A DNA stretch of 64,000 nucleotides. It comes from JANOYY01 sp043720395 (GTDB lineage Bacteria > Actinomycetota > Acidimicrobiia > Acidimicrobiales > JANYDT01). The stretch spans positions 62,001 through 126,000 of the forward strand of contig JAYSSR010000087.1 in the NCBI GenBank assembly GCA_043720395.1, given 5' to 3'. Below the pieces are notes generated by a model. That model was not told the DNA's origin and ran no database searches. It saw only the letters and a program-made list of their open reading frames with translations. A program made the translations under genes and the position numbers. Positions 9,152-17,610 of the stretch are shown here, piece by piece. Every line of letters starts with the position of its first letter. Within the stretch, counting starts at the first letter, position 1.

Positions 9152-10062
9152 GCGCACCGCTGTTCGGCAAGTACCGGGGGCACGTCGTGGACAATGCCGA
9201 TCCGGAAAACATGGGGCGTCTACGCGTTTCGGTCACCCAGGTACCGAAGCTGCAAGAGACGTGGGCGTTGCCGTGTGTGCCCTACGCCGGTCCTCACGTT
9301 GGGTTCTACTTCATGCCGCCGGTTGGTGCGGACGTGTGGGTCGAATTCGAGGGTGGCGACCTCAACTATCCGGTATGGGTCGGGTGCTTCTGGAGCAAGA
9401 ACACACTGCCGGACGGTGCCGTTCCCGCGCGCAAGATCATCCGGACCGACACGGCGACGCTCATCTTCGACGACACCGAGCAGAAGGGGGGCGTCACGCT
9501 GAACACCGGTGGCAACGCGGTGAAGGTGCCCGCTTCGATGGTGATGGACAGCACGGGGATCACGACCACGGTGAACCCGGCCAAGCTGACGATGTCGTCC
9601 GAGGACGGCATCAAGCTGGAGTTCCCTCCCGACACCATCTCGATGGCGAAGGGCGGCATCATCTCCGAGACAACCCAATCCGTGAAGGTGACCGCCGGTA
9701 CAACGCTCGCGCTTTCGGGCACGACGTCGTCCGAGCTGACCTCGAACGGCAGCGTAAAGATGTCGGGCGGGACTACTGCGACCGTGTCGGCAAACCTCGA
9801 CCTGAGCCTCACCGCGGGCGGCGAGGCCAAGCTCAGCGCCGACGGTCAGGCCAGCGTCTCCGGTGGACTACGGGCGTCGCTCGGATCAGACGCGATGGTG
9901 TCGGTTGGTTCACCCGCCTGCGCGGTGATGGTCAGTGCGCTAGCGATGAACCTTCTTGCGGAAGGGGCGGTGAACGTGATTGCCCCGGCCATGTCGATAA
10001 CCGGTGCGGTCGCGGTCAACGGTGACCTGCTGATCGACGGCCAGCAGCCGCTCGTTGTCTGA
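9148..10062 (+). CDS. Baseplate spike protein (gp5/gpV OB-fold plus beta-helix)
   Basis: This 304-residue protein has an N-terminal OB-fold of the gpV/VgrG type: 'GKYRGHVVDNADPENMGRLR', VPYAGPHVGFYFMPPVGADVWVEFEGGD and PVWVGCFW. The C-terminal half is a repetitive Ser/Thr/Gly/Ala sequence with short alternating strands, consistent with a trimeric beta-helical needle. I see no PAAR motif at the tip; the last residues are GDLLIDGQQPLVV. GTG start overlapping the hub stop by 4 bp. It should form the piercing tip under the hub. Confidence 0.9.
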   Translation: MSAPLFGKYRGHVVDNADPENMGRLRVSVTQVPKLQETWALPCVPYAGPHVGFYFMPPVGADVWVEFEGGDLNYPVWVGCFWSKNTLPDGAVPARKIIRTDTATLIFDDTEQKGGVTLNTGGNAVKVPASMVMDSTGITTTVNPAKLTMSSEDGIKLEFPPDTISMAKGGIISETTQSVKVTAGTTLALSGTTSSELTSNGSVKMSGGTTATVSANLDLSLTAGGEAKLSADGQASVSGGLRASLGSDAMVSVGSPACAVMVSALAMNLLAEGAVNVIAPAMSITGAVAVNGDLLIDGQQPLVV

Positions 10063-10077
10063 CGTTACGCATCTGCC

Positions 10078-10461
10078 ATGAAGCCCACCAGGTCAGCGAT
10101 GAACGTCCAGTTCCCACTCCGGTTCGACGGGGGAGCGCGGGTCGTCACGGCTCGATTCGACGACCACGTTGAGCAACTCATCGAGCAGGTGCTCTTCACC
10201 TCGCCGGGCGAGCGGGTCAACCGGCCGGACTTCGGTTGCGGTCTCACTCGCTTTGTCTTCGAGCCACTCGCTGCGGATGTGCTTACGGCGACCGAAGCGT
10301 TCGTGAAATCCGCGTTGCTGCGCTGGCTCGCGGACGTGATCCGCATCGGCGACGTCACGATAACCGTCGACGGTTCGAAGCTGCGCATCCTCGTGACCTA
10401 CGTGATTACGGCAACGTCGGTACGACGGACGTCTGCTTTCGATCTTGAGGTGGCGTCGTGA
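10078..10461 (+). CDS. GPW/gp25-like baseplate wedge protein
   Basis: This 127-residue protein is a lysozyme-like-fold gp25 wedge component (Afp9/Pvc9). It shows 'VQFPLRFDGGARVVTARFDD', the EQVLFTSPGERVNRPDFGCGL core and the FEPL segment that are near-invariant in the family. A second in-frame ATG at 10099 gives MNVQFPLRF and could be the real start. It overlaps the next ATG/GTG by 4 bp. gp25 ties the first sheath ring to the baseplate. Confidence 0.95.
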   Translation: MKPTRSAMNVQFPLRFDGGARVVTARFDDHVEQLIEQVLFTSPGERVNRPDFGCGLTRFVFEPLAADVLTATEAFVKSALLRWLADVIRIGDVTITVDGSKLRILVTYVITATSVRRTSAFDLEVAS

Positions 10462-12284
10462 CCGCAGAACGTAGCCCGCACGTCGATTACATGGCGAAGG
10501 ACTATGCAAGCTTTCGCATGTTCATGCTTGAGCAAATCGGCCATACGCTGCCAGATTGGCAGGAACGACACGCAGCCGACGTCGGCGTAGCGCTCGTTGA
10601 GGTGCTCGCATACGCAGCGGACCTGCTGAGCTACCACCAGGACGCGGTGGCGATGGAAGCGTACTTGGACACCGCCGTCAGCCGAGTCAGCGTGGCACGA
10701 CACGCACGGCTCCTGGGGTATCGGGTTCACGGTGGCTGCAACGCCCGGACGCTGGTTCATTTCGATGGCGGTGGCGTCGTGGTCCCACCTGGGACACCCT
10801 TGCGCACACGAATCCTCGGCCAGGAGGCGGTGGTTCCTGAGGCCGACGACACGGACTGGACCGTTCACGAGCAAGGTCCGGTGTTCGAGACGATGCACCC
10901 GCTCACCGTCCTCGCCGCGCACAACTCGATCGGCGTTGCCCGTGCTTCTTCGACCAGTGCGCTGCTGGACGGCGCGTACCCGGACCTCGGCCCCGGTGAC
11001 TTCCTTGCCTTCGTGGACGCTGATCCTGACCGACGCCGCCGGGTGGCGTTGCATCCGGTCCGCCTCTGCGCTTCCACGGTCGTTCTCGATGGTGGCGGGC
11101 AGGCTACCGAGGTGTCGTGGCACGACGAGGACGCGCTTGCGTCACCGAACGTGCGCCGGTACGCAATCGGCAACATCGTGCTCGCCGACCACGGGCGAAC
11201 CGTCCGTGCACGGCTAGCGAACGTTGGGGAGCAGCGATATCGCCCAAGACTCGCGTCAGGCCCGTTGACCTCGCGCGCCCCGTTCAATTGCGAGGATGCG
11301 TCAGCGTGGAGCGCCCTTCAACAGGACCCACGGAACGCGCTGCCGGCCGTGCGAGTGAGCACGTCGGAAGGCGAGTGGTTCCCCCGCGCCGACCTGCTCG
11401 GAGGTGGGCGCTTCGATCGCTCGTTCGTCGTCGAGACCGACTCCGATGGCACATCGACGCTGCGGTTCGGTGACGGTGTTCATGGCCGAAGTCCGCGGTT
11501 CGGCGACGAAGTGAACGTCGTGTATCGCGTCGGCAACGGAACTTCCGGAAACATAAGCGCGCATGAGATTGGTCACCTCGTGTACGAGGTGTCGGTCCGA
11601 AGTGTCGCACGAGTTTCGAACATCATTGCGGCGGCCGGAGGAGTCGAGCATGAAACGATCGCTGCGGTCAAGCTCCTTGCTCCGACTGCGGCGCGGCGCA
11701 CGTCGGGCCGATGCATCGTCGCCGATGACTACGCCGCAGTTGCACGCGAGGTGTCTGGCGTGGCGTCGGCGTCCGCAACCTTGAACGTTCCCGTCGGGGG
11801 CGGCCTGACGCGGATCGAGGTCTCGGTGTGGCCAGTGGATCACCAGGATTCGTCGCTGGTCTGCGCAGCGGTGGCTCGATCGCTCGGCCCGCGAACGGCG
11901 ATCGGTCATCGTGTGGAGGTGCTTCCCTCGAAGGTGCTCCCGGTCCACGTGGCGGTGCGCATCGTCACCGAGCTGGGTCGGCAGGTCAACTCGGTCGCCG
12001 CTGCGATCAAAGACGAGCTCGGTCTCGGCGACCCTGACACCATGTTGGGCCTCTTCGGCAACAGAGGCCTCGGCGTCGGGAAATCGCTTCGGGTGACCGA
12101 TCTCCTCCAGGCGATTCAACGCGTGACGGGCGTCCGGGACGTTACGGTTGCGACGTTGTGCCCGGCGGGCAAGGAACCCGGACAAGTCGCTACGACTATC
12201 ACGCCCGAGCCGCTGGAGATCATCCGGCCCGTCGACGTCGCGGGCTTGCCAGGCCTCGATATCGATGTGAGAACGGGCACATGA
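10458..12284 (+). CDS. Baseplate J-like wedge protein (gp6/Afp11)
   Basis: This 608-residue protein is a putative baseplate assembly protein. Its N-terminus 'DYMAKDYASFRMFMLEQIGH' and DVGVALVEVLAYAADLLSYHQDAVAMEAYL, LGYRVHGGCNA and the internal 'LRFGDGVHGRSPRFGDEVNV' are standard for Afp11. The C-terminal half has YRVGNGTSGN and VEVLPSKVLPVHVAVRI of the J-like fold. It forms the wedge ring that triggers contraction. The stop overlaps the start of the second J-like protein by 4 bp. Confidence 0.93.
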   Translation: MTAERSPHVDYMAKDYASFRMFMLEQIGHTLPDWQERHAADVGVALVEVLAYAADLLSYHQDAVAMEAYLDTAVSRVSVARHARLLGYRVHGGCNARTLVHFDGGGVVVPPGTPLRTRILGQEAVVPEADDTDWTVHEQGPVFETMHPLTVLAAHNSIGVARASSTSALLDGAYPDLGPGDFLAFVDADPDRRRRVALHPVRLCASTVVLDGGGQATEVSWHDEDALASPNVRRYAIGNIVLADHGRTVRARLANVGEQRYRPRLASGPLTSRAPFNCEDASAWSALQQDPRNALPAVRVSTSEGEWFPRADLLGGGRFDRSFVVETDSDGTSTLRFGDGVHGRSPRFGDEVNVVYRVGNGTSGNISAHEIGHLVYEVSVRSVARVSNIIAAAGGVEHETIAAVKLLAPTAARRTSGRCIVADDYAAVAREVSGVASASATLNVPVGGGLTRIEVSVWPVDHQDSSLVCAAVARSLGPRTAIGHRVEVLPSKVLPVHVAVRIVTELGRQVNSVAAAIKDELGLGDPDTMLGLFGNRGLGVGKSLRVTDLLQAIQRVTGVRDVTVATLCPAGKEPGQVATTITPEPLEIIRPVDVAGLPGLDIDVRTGT

Positions 12285-14455
12285 CTGCTCCGGGTGCTTC
12301 TGGCTCGCCGCCGCGGGCGAGTGCCCTCCGGCGCGATCAAGTGCTGGAGCGTCTGCGCGACGCCCTTGGTGCCGAGGCCCGGGATTCGACGCCCGACTTC
12401 GGGGTTGCGCTCGTCGAGTCGTGGGCGTCGGTGCTCGGCGTGCTTGGCTTCTACCAGGATCGAATCGCGGCGGAGAACTATGTGACGACGGCGGCCGAGC
12501 TCTTCTCCTTGCGCGAACTCGCCCGTTCGGTTGGCGTCGTACCAATACCGGGTACGGCGGCCACCGGCATTTTGATGTTCACGGTGACTGCAGCACCGGG
12601 CCTTGACATGCCGGTGACCGTGCCGGCCGGTACTGGCGTGCAGAGCGTCCCGGTGAAGGGCGGCGTCGCCCAGGTGTTCGAGACGTCGGGGGATTTACAT
12701 GCTGACGCAGCATTCGATGCCATTCTGCCGCGCGATGAATCCGTTGAAATCACGCCCTCAATTCAACAAAATGTGCGGTCCTTGGTGGTGTCCCAATTTG
12801 CCAAAATTGCGCCCGGAGATCTCATCATTGTGGGCTCTCCTGAGAGCGCAGCGAAGCTTGCGGCATTCGCTCCGACCCGACGAGTGCTCGAAACGGTCAC
12901 GCTGCCGGGACAGTATGCGACCCGGCTCAACCTCGCCCCTCTGGGCTCGAAGGACTCGACGGGCTCGACGGAGATGATCGCAGACCCTGTGATCGAGCGG
13001 CTTGTACCAATCGGTCCACTCTTCGGCCAGGGTTCGCCGAGCTGGGCAAGCGCTTCGGCTGCCCTGCGCGCTCAGTTCGGCATTCCGAACGCGGGGCTCT
13101 ACGTGCTCGATGCATCCTCTACGCCAGCGTTCTGGGTGGCTTCGATCGATGGCCTTCCGGCGGTCACGATCACCTGCATCTTGGGGGCCGCAGGGTCGGT
13201 GTACGTCGGCACGGCAGGTGCCGGGATCTTCTCCACGCGCCGACCGATCAGCGCAGCGTCCACGTGGATGTCCGTGAGCCAAGGTCTCACGAGCACGAGC
13301 ATCCACGCGCTTTGCGAATCCGCGACGGGCGAGCTGTACGCGGGGACGGTGCTTGGCGGCGTCTTCCGGTCGGTCGACGGGGGGAAGATCTGGGACCCGG
13401 TCCGCGGGCTGGGGGCAGCGCTGTCCCCGTCGGGCGGCATCGTCGCTTCGACGCGCCTGCCACCTACAACGGTTCGTTGCCTCCTGGCAGTCTCTGCGAC
13501 GGACGCAACGGAGGACTCAACGGAGGTGTCGCCGACGGTGACAGCGTCCACGACACATCAGCCTGCGGCCGGCGGACACTCGTTGGTGGGTCGTCTTTGG
13601 GAAGCGGTCCGCTCGGCGGTCGGCGCGGTGGCTACGGAGGCCGAAAATGTGGGGCCTGTCGGCCGCGAGGCTAGGTCCGCGGGAGTGTCCGTAGGAACGG
13701 GCGATGGTGTCATTCCCGCTGCTGTTCTGCCGAACCCTAAGGCTGAGAACGCGACTGTCGCGGAACCGCGCCCATCCGCCGAGTTGTCGTCGATCAAGGC
13801 TGGTGACGCGGGCATCGACATCTCGCATTTCCAGCTACCGAGCGGCGTCCCGTGGGCGGCTATGTCGAACACCTATCGATTTGTGATCATCCAAACCACC
13901 TCGGGACGCACCACCATCGACGCATATCATGGCGCGCATCGGGCCGCCGCTCGTCGTCACGGGTTGGCGACAGGGTCCTATCACTTCGCCTATCCGCGCA
14001 CGTCCGAAGGCGACGCAGCGGTCCAAGCGGAACATTTCGTGTCGACACTGGACAAACTGGACGCAATCGTGCCGGGGCTTGATTTCGAGCAGCCAAGTTT
14101 CGGCAGCTTCGGCCTACGAGCCGCCAACTGGACGGCGTGGATTCTCGCGTTCTGTGGCCGCGTTACGGAACTGACGGGCGAGACCCCGATGCTGTACACG
14201 AATCTCGACACGCTCGCCCAGCTCCGCTCGGCCGGTCCGATACCAGCCTCGCTCACGAACTATCCGCTGTGGATTGCCGACTATGGAAGAACGATTGGCG
14301 TGCATCTTCCCTGGACCTCATTTGCCTTTTGGCAGAGCTCCAAAGCTCACCGAATCGGTCCGGATGGACCGTTCGACTTCGATGTTGCCGGGCCCGATAT
14401 CCGGCGTGCGCTCATTCAGCCAGCGCGAGCGACGACGCGGTTTTCGGATATCTGA
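12281..14455 (+). CDS. Baseplate J-like protein fused to Asp-box segment and GH25 muramidase
   Basis: The protein is 724 residues from the ATG at 12281, which overlaps the upstream stop; an open extension to 12158 is unlikely coding. Residues 1-280 are Afp12-like (DFGVALVESWASVLGVLGFYQDRIA, then ELARSVGVVPIPGTAATG). Residues about 290-390 carry Asp-box/beta-propeller-like repeats (SVYVGTAGAGIFST, ELYAGTVLGGVFRSVDGGKIW). A Thr/Ser/Ala-rich linker follows. Residues 511-718 are a GH25 lysozyme: GIDISHFQ at 511-518, the catalytic D-x-E in LDFEQ (D601, E603), LYTN near 640 and FWQSSK near 681. GH25 enzymes cleave the MurNAc-GlcNAc bond. The last gene of the operon, followed by a hairpin repeat. 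Confidence 0.88.
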   Translation: MTAPGASGSPPRASALRRDQVLERLRDALGAEARDSTPDFGVALVESWASVLGVLGFYQDRIAAENYVTTAAELFSLRELARSVGVVPIPGTAATGILMFTVTAAPGLDMPVTVPAGTGVQSVPVKGGVAQVFETSGDLHADAAFDAILPRDESVEITPSIQQNVRSLVVSQFAKIAPGDLIIVGSPESAAKLAAFAPTRRVLETVTLPGQYATRLNLAPLGSKDSTGSTEMIADPVIERLVPIGPLFGQGSPSWASASAALRAQFGIPNAGLYVLDASSTPAFWVASIDGLPAVTITCILGAAGSVYVGTAGAGIFSTRRPISAASTWMSVSQGLTSTSIHALCESATGELYAGTVLGGVFRSVDGGKIWDPVRGLGAALSPSGGIVASTRLPPTTVRCLLAVSATDATEDSTEVSPTVTASTTHQPAAGGHSLVGRLWEAVRSAVGAVATEAENVGPVGREARSAGVSVGTGDGVIPAAVLPNPKAENATVAEPRPSAELSSIKAGDAGIDISHFQLPSGVPWAAMSNTYRFVIIQTTSGRTTIDAYHGAHRAAARRHGLATGSYHFAYPRTSEGDAAVQAEHFVSTLDKLDAIVPGLDFEQPSFGSFGLRAANWTAWILAFCGRVTELTGETPMLYTNLDTLAQLRSAGPIPASLTNYPLWIADYGRTIGVHLPWTSFAFWQSSKAHRIGPDGPFDFDVAGPDIRRALIQPARATTRFSDI

Positions 14456-14465
14456 CCCGACGAAA

Positions 14466-14537
14466 CCACCCAAACTGACCACCCAATAGGTGGAACGACC
14501 AATTGGGTGGAGTGTTCGTTTTGGTGGTTTTGGTGGG
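14466..14537. repeat. Imperfect inverted repeat built on CCACCCAAT, copy 1
   Basis: The left arm at 14466-14487 contains two CCACCCAA elements; the right arm begins with ATTGGGTGG at 14502-14510 and continues with a diverged TTTTGGTGG. The inner nine bases pair perfectly around a 14-base loop. It begins 11 bases after the eCIS operon stop and may act as a transcription terminator between the convergent eCIS and kinase-like genes. A near-identical left arm recurs at 17398. Confidence 0.7.
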
Positions 14538-14572
14538 GGCCGAATCGAACCGTATCGCCGACGCTACGCCGA

Positions 14573-15499
14573 TTAGGACATGGCGGTGAGGGAAGTTGGC
14601 GCGACGATCCGCAGCGCCAACGGTCGCAGGTGGACAGTGCAGGGTAGTGAGCCGATGCGGTCGCCGTCGGCGAAGAGCGCGAGATCGCAGTCTGCGGTGA
14701 GCGTCACGTCGGTTGCCCGCGCGACCGTGACCTCCGGCCGCGCCATATGCGCTCCGGTTTTGGCTTGCGCGCTGATTCTGGCCAGGCGGAGGACCGGAAC
14801 GCCTTCGATAGTGAGAACATCGAAATACCCATCGTCGAGCGAGGCCGTTGGCACCATATCGAGCCCGTTGCCGTAGCGTCCGGAATTCGCAATGACAACC
14901 ATGTGCGCCCACTGTGATTGCGGCGACATTCCGTCACACGCTAAAGTGAGTTTGAACGGACGCCACGCGATAGCAGCGACGAACGGGGCGACCCTGTAGA
15001 GCACTCGTGGGTGCAGCCAGCGGTTCGCGTTGATGATGCCGGTGGCCCGCCCGTCGATCCCCGCGTACGCGTTGCCCGGCACGAACCGGTCGCCAACCTC
15101 CAGGACGTCGATTCGACGCTCTGGTGTAGAGGTCAGGTAGTCGAAAAGCATGTCAGGTGCGGACGGAATGCACAGCGCTCGCACGAGATCGTTGCCGCGA
15201 CCCGCTGGAACGATCGCCATCGTCCCCTCCGCACGCACGACACCGGTCGCGACGTCGCGCACCAGGCCATCACCACCGACGGCCACGACAACGCTGTGCG
15301 CCGCAGCGTCGAAGGCTGCGTCGATCGCATGTTCAGCGTTGCGACTGTGGACCGTCTCGACGCGATACCCGGCGTGCTGCAGCCGGACCGAGAGCGGTCC
15401 CCACACTGCGTCGGCTCGACCGCCGCCGGAGATTGGGTTCACGATCGCCGTGAACACTCTGCGGCCGTGTGTCAGCGAGGTGTCGTCTGTCATAGTCAC
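14573..15499 (-). CDS. Diacylglycerol kinase family (YegS/DgkB-like) lipid kinase
   Basis: This 308-residue protein has the DAGK catalytic domain: the nucleotide-binding NPISGGG at residues 21-27, the GGDG motif at 75-78 followed by DVATGVV, and the 'PAGRGNDLVRALCIP' loop. The C-terminal half holds NAYAGIDGRATGIIN and the substrate-domain strands, with GRYGNGLDMVPTASLDDGYFDV near 210. The family phosphorylates diacylglycerol, ceramide or related lipids at the membrane. It overlaps the end of a small membrane-protein gene by 4 bp, so the two are likely co-transcribed. Confidence 0.9.
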   Translation of the reverse strand: MTMTDDTSLTHGRRVFTAIVNPISGGGRADAVWGPLSVRLQHAGYRVETVHSRNAEHAIDAAFDAAAHSVVVAVGGDGLVRDVATGVVRAEGTMAIVPAGRGNDLVRALCIPSAPDMLFDYLTSTPERRIDVLEVGDRFVPGNAYAGIDGRATGIINANRWLHPRVLYRVAPFVAAIAWRPFKLTLACDGMSPQSQWAHMVVIANSGRYGNGLDMVPTASLDDGYFDVLTIEGVPVLRLARISAQAKTGAHMARPEVTVARATDVTLTADCDLALFADGDRIGSLPCTVHLRPLALRIVAPTSLTAMS

Positions 15500-15714
15500 G
15501 TCTGCACTGCCACGCGCGCCCGTTCCTCAGGCGTGAGCGCGTACGGGTTCTCCGGGGTCCCGAGCGCTGCCCACGCCTTGCGGAAGGGACCGAGCGAATC
15601 GAGTGCGCTGAAGTCGCCACGCACGGTGAGCCCGAACCCGAGGCTCCACCAGGCGAGCATCGCCAGCACAACGCAGAAAAGGACCTCTCGCTTCGCACCC
15701 TGTCGCAGCACCAT
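15496..15714 (-). CDS. Small single-span membrane protein
   Basis: The protein is about 72 residues from ATG 15714 (an upstream in-frame start would give 94). After a basic N-terminus there is one hydrophobic segment (EVLFCVVLAMLAWWSLGFGL) followed by a polar tail with PENPYALTPEERARVAVQT. The stop overlaps the first codon of the lipid-kinase gene, supporting real translation and coupling. I do not recognise the family. A membrane partner of the kinase is possible. Confidence 0.55.
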   Translation of the reverse strand: MVLRQGAKREVLFCVVLAMLAWWSLGFGLTVRGDFSALDSLGPFRKAWAALGTPENPYALTPEERARVAVQT

Positions 15715-15826
15715 GCGGCGCACTGTAACTGCGTGAGGTCCGGCGGTACGGCGACCGGTAGAACCGGCCAAAGGCGGCACGGGTTTCGACTCGCCAAGTT
15801 TTGAGCTTTTCCCCTACCCTCGACCT

Positions 15827-17210
15827 ATGGGCAACGATGCCCTGCTGAGTCAGCAGACGCACATGCGCAGACGGAGCGAACCGGAACCCCAGGGTTCCCC
15901 CATCGCTCGAAACGGGCCGGGCCGACGCCGAAGGGGAGGTTGGACAGCCGTCCTGCTGGTGGCCGGCACCCTGTCGATTGTCGCAATATCGGCCCAACCC
16001 GACCGCGCGTCGGCCGCCCCCATCGTTCCGATCTCGGTCACGATCACGTCGATCACCCAACCCGACGACAGCATCGATCCCGGTGTGTTTCAAGGGCCCT
16101 GGGGCGATTTCTACGCCGGCGTCACGATCACCGGTACGAAGCTCGACAATTTCTCGCACCATCTCACCAATGGATTCGAGCTGGGCGTGGGGTACTTGTT
16201 TCCCGCAACGTTCAATGTCAAGGCATCGGAGTGGACGCTGTCGAAGGACGTCGACGCGGCAAGTGGCCCCGTTTCGGTCAGCATCGAGATCTGGGACAAC
16301 GACGACTGTGACGACCCGTTCTGCTCCGACGCGGGCTTCGAACATCGCGTCTGACATCAGTGGCGATGTTTCGAACTCGAACCTTCCGGGCTTCGACGAC
16401 TGGGCCGCGGTCGAGTACAACTTCGAAGGCACCGGCGTGTTCGCTGACGGAGCAACGTCGTCGTCGCCTCTCGAAGCGGACCCTGCCGCAATCGAAGCTG
16501 CGACTGCACGTCTCTCGGCCCTGACCCGACCGGTGATGACCGTTTCCGTGACCGGTCCGGCCACCTCGCTTCCGGGCGACACGCTGACATTCCAGACGAT
16601 CGTGGCCAACGGCGGAGGGGGCCCGGCACTTCAGACGACTCTGTCCTTGACGCCCCCGTATGCAGGTGCCACCGCGCTCCCGATCGGTGCACTGCTGGTC
16701 GGCGCTTCTACATCAAAATCGGTCAGCTCAACCGTGCCATCGGATGCTTGTCCGTCGACGCTCATCACCAACGCAGTTGCGAGCTTCGTCGATTTCGCCT
16801 CGGTTCCCGGGTCTGCGACGGGCCAGGCGAGTACCACGGTGCTCGACGTGATCCCGCCGAATATCACGGTGGCACTCACCCCTTCGTCGCTGTTGCCTCC
16901 GAACCATCAGATGGTGCCGATCAACGCGACGATTGTGGCCACCGACGAGTGCGACCCGAATCCGGCCGTCCGATTGGTCTCTGTCGTGAGCAGTGAGCCG
17001 GACAACGGTCTCGGCGACGGCGACGCCCCCGGTGACATTGCCGACGCTGAAACGGGCACCGACGACCGGTCGATCACCGTCCGGTCCGAGCGGGCTGGCG
17101 GCGGCAACGGTCGGACGTACACCATTACCTACCAGGCGACGGATGCAAGTGGGAACAGCGCAGTTGCTACGGCAGTCGTGATCGTTCGAAAGAACAACTC
17201 GAAGACGTGA
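15827..17210 (+). pseudogene. Secreted protein with C-terminal Ig/cadherin-like domain, broken by a frameshift
   Basis: The first 175 codons (15827-16354) encode a basic N-terminus, a signal peptide with a cleavage-like ASA site near residue 60, and an acidic beta-rich domain ending DCDDPFCSDAGFEHRV. The same protein evidently continues one frame over from about 16336-16345, reading NIASDISGDVSNSN, then 'GFDDWAAVEYNFEGTG', and on to a typical extracellular beta-sandwich: DECDPNPAVRLVSVVSSEPD, the acidic calcium-site-like GLGDGDAPGDIADAETGTDD, and TYTITYQATDASGNSA. The span is 3n+1, so one extra base accounts for the break. Real mutation and sequencing error cannot be separated here. Confidence 0.75.
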
Positions 17211-17610
17211 TCCGCGCAGGGCGTCGAATCGGCTTCGCTGCTGACTCGACGCCCGCTCCGGTCAAGAAACCGTACGCCCGAGGGCCGACGTGATAGATCC
17301 GGTCGCGAAACTCCGGTGCGAGTTGGACAATCGGATTGCCGAGGGCACACGTACGATGTGCTCGAACCAGCGGAATTCGGACTATGACGCCAAGAAACCA
17401 CCCGATCGAACCACCCAATCGACCGAATTGGCTATTGGGTGGTTCGATTGGGTGGTCGCGAGCACCAGTGCTCGGGTCCAGCAAAACATGGCGATAGGAG
17501 AGGGAAGTGGTCGCCGCCTGTTGGAGCGATGACTCTGTGGCGCTTTGTGATTGCGGATGCGTCTCGTCCAGGACCCAGTCTGGTTGCGGGCAACCACGTA
17601 CATTGGCGCA
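17211..17610. other. 400-bp intergenic region with long hairpin
   Basis: No gene is supported here. Short frames that run through it are out of phase and lack family features. The only structure I see is the long hairpin at 17398-17455, described separately. The remaining sequence presumably holds the promoter of the oxidoreductase gene. Confidence 0.5.
17398..17455. repeat. Long hairpin of doubled CCACCCAAT element, copy 2
   Basis: Two 22-base arms, 17398-17419 and 17434-17455, are reverse complements except for one G:T position, around a 14-base loop. Each arm holds two CCACC(C)AAT-like elements. The left arm and its GAAA prefix match the left arm of copy 1 at 14462-14487 in both blocks: GAAACCACCC, a variable stretch, then ACCACCCAAT. 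There is no T-run on either side, so a simple intrinsic terminator is not obvious. Confidence 0.85.

Noticed and set aside
12158..12280. N-terminal extension of the GH25 baseplate protein
   Set aside because: Overlaps the upstream gene by over 120 bases; the ATG at 12281 with a 4-bp overlap fits the operon pattern.
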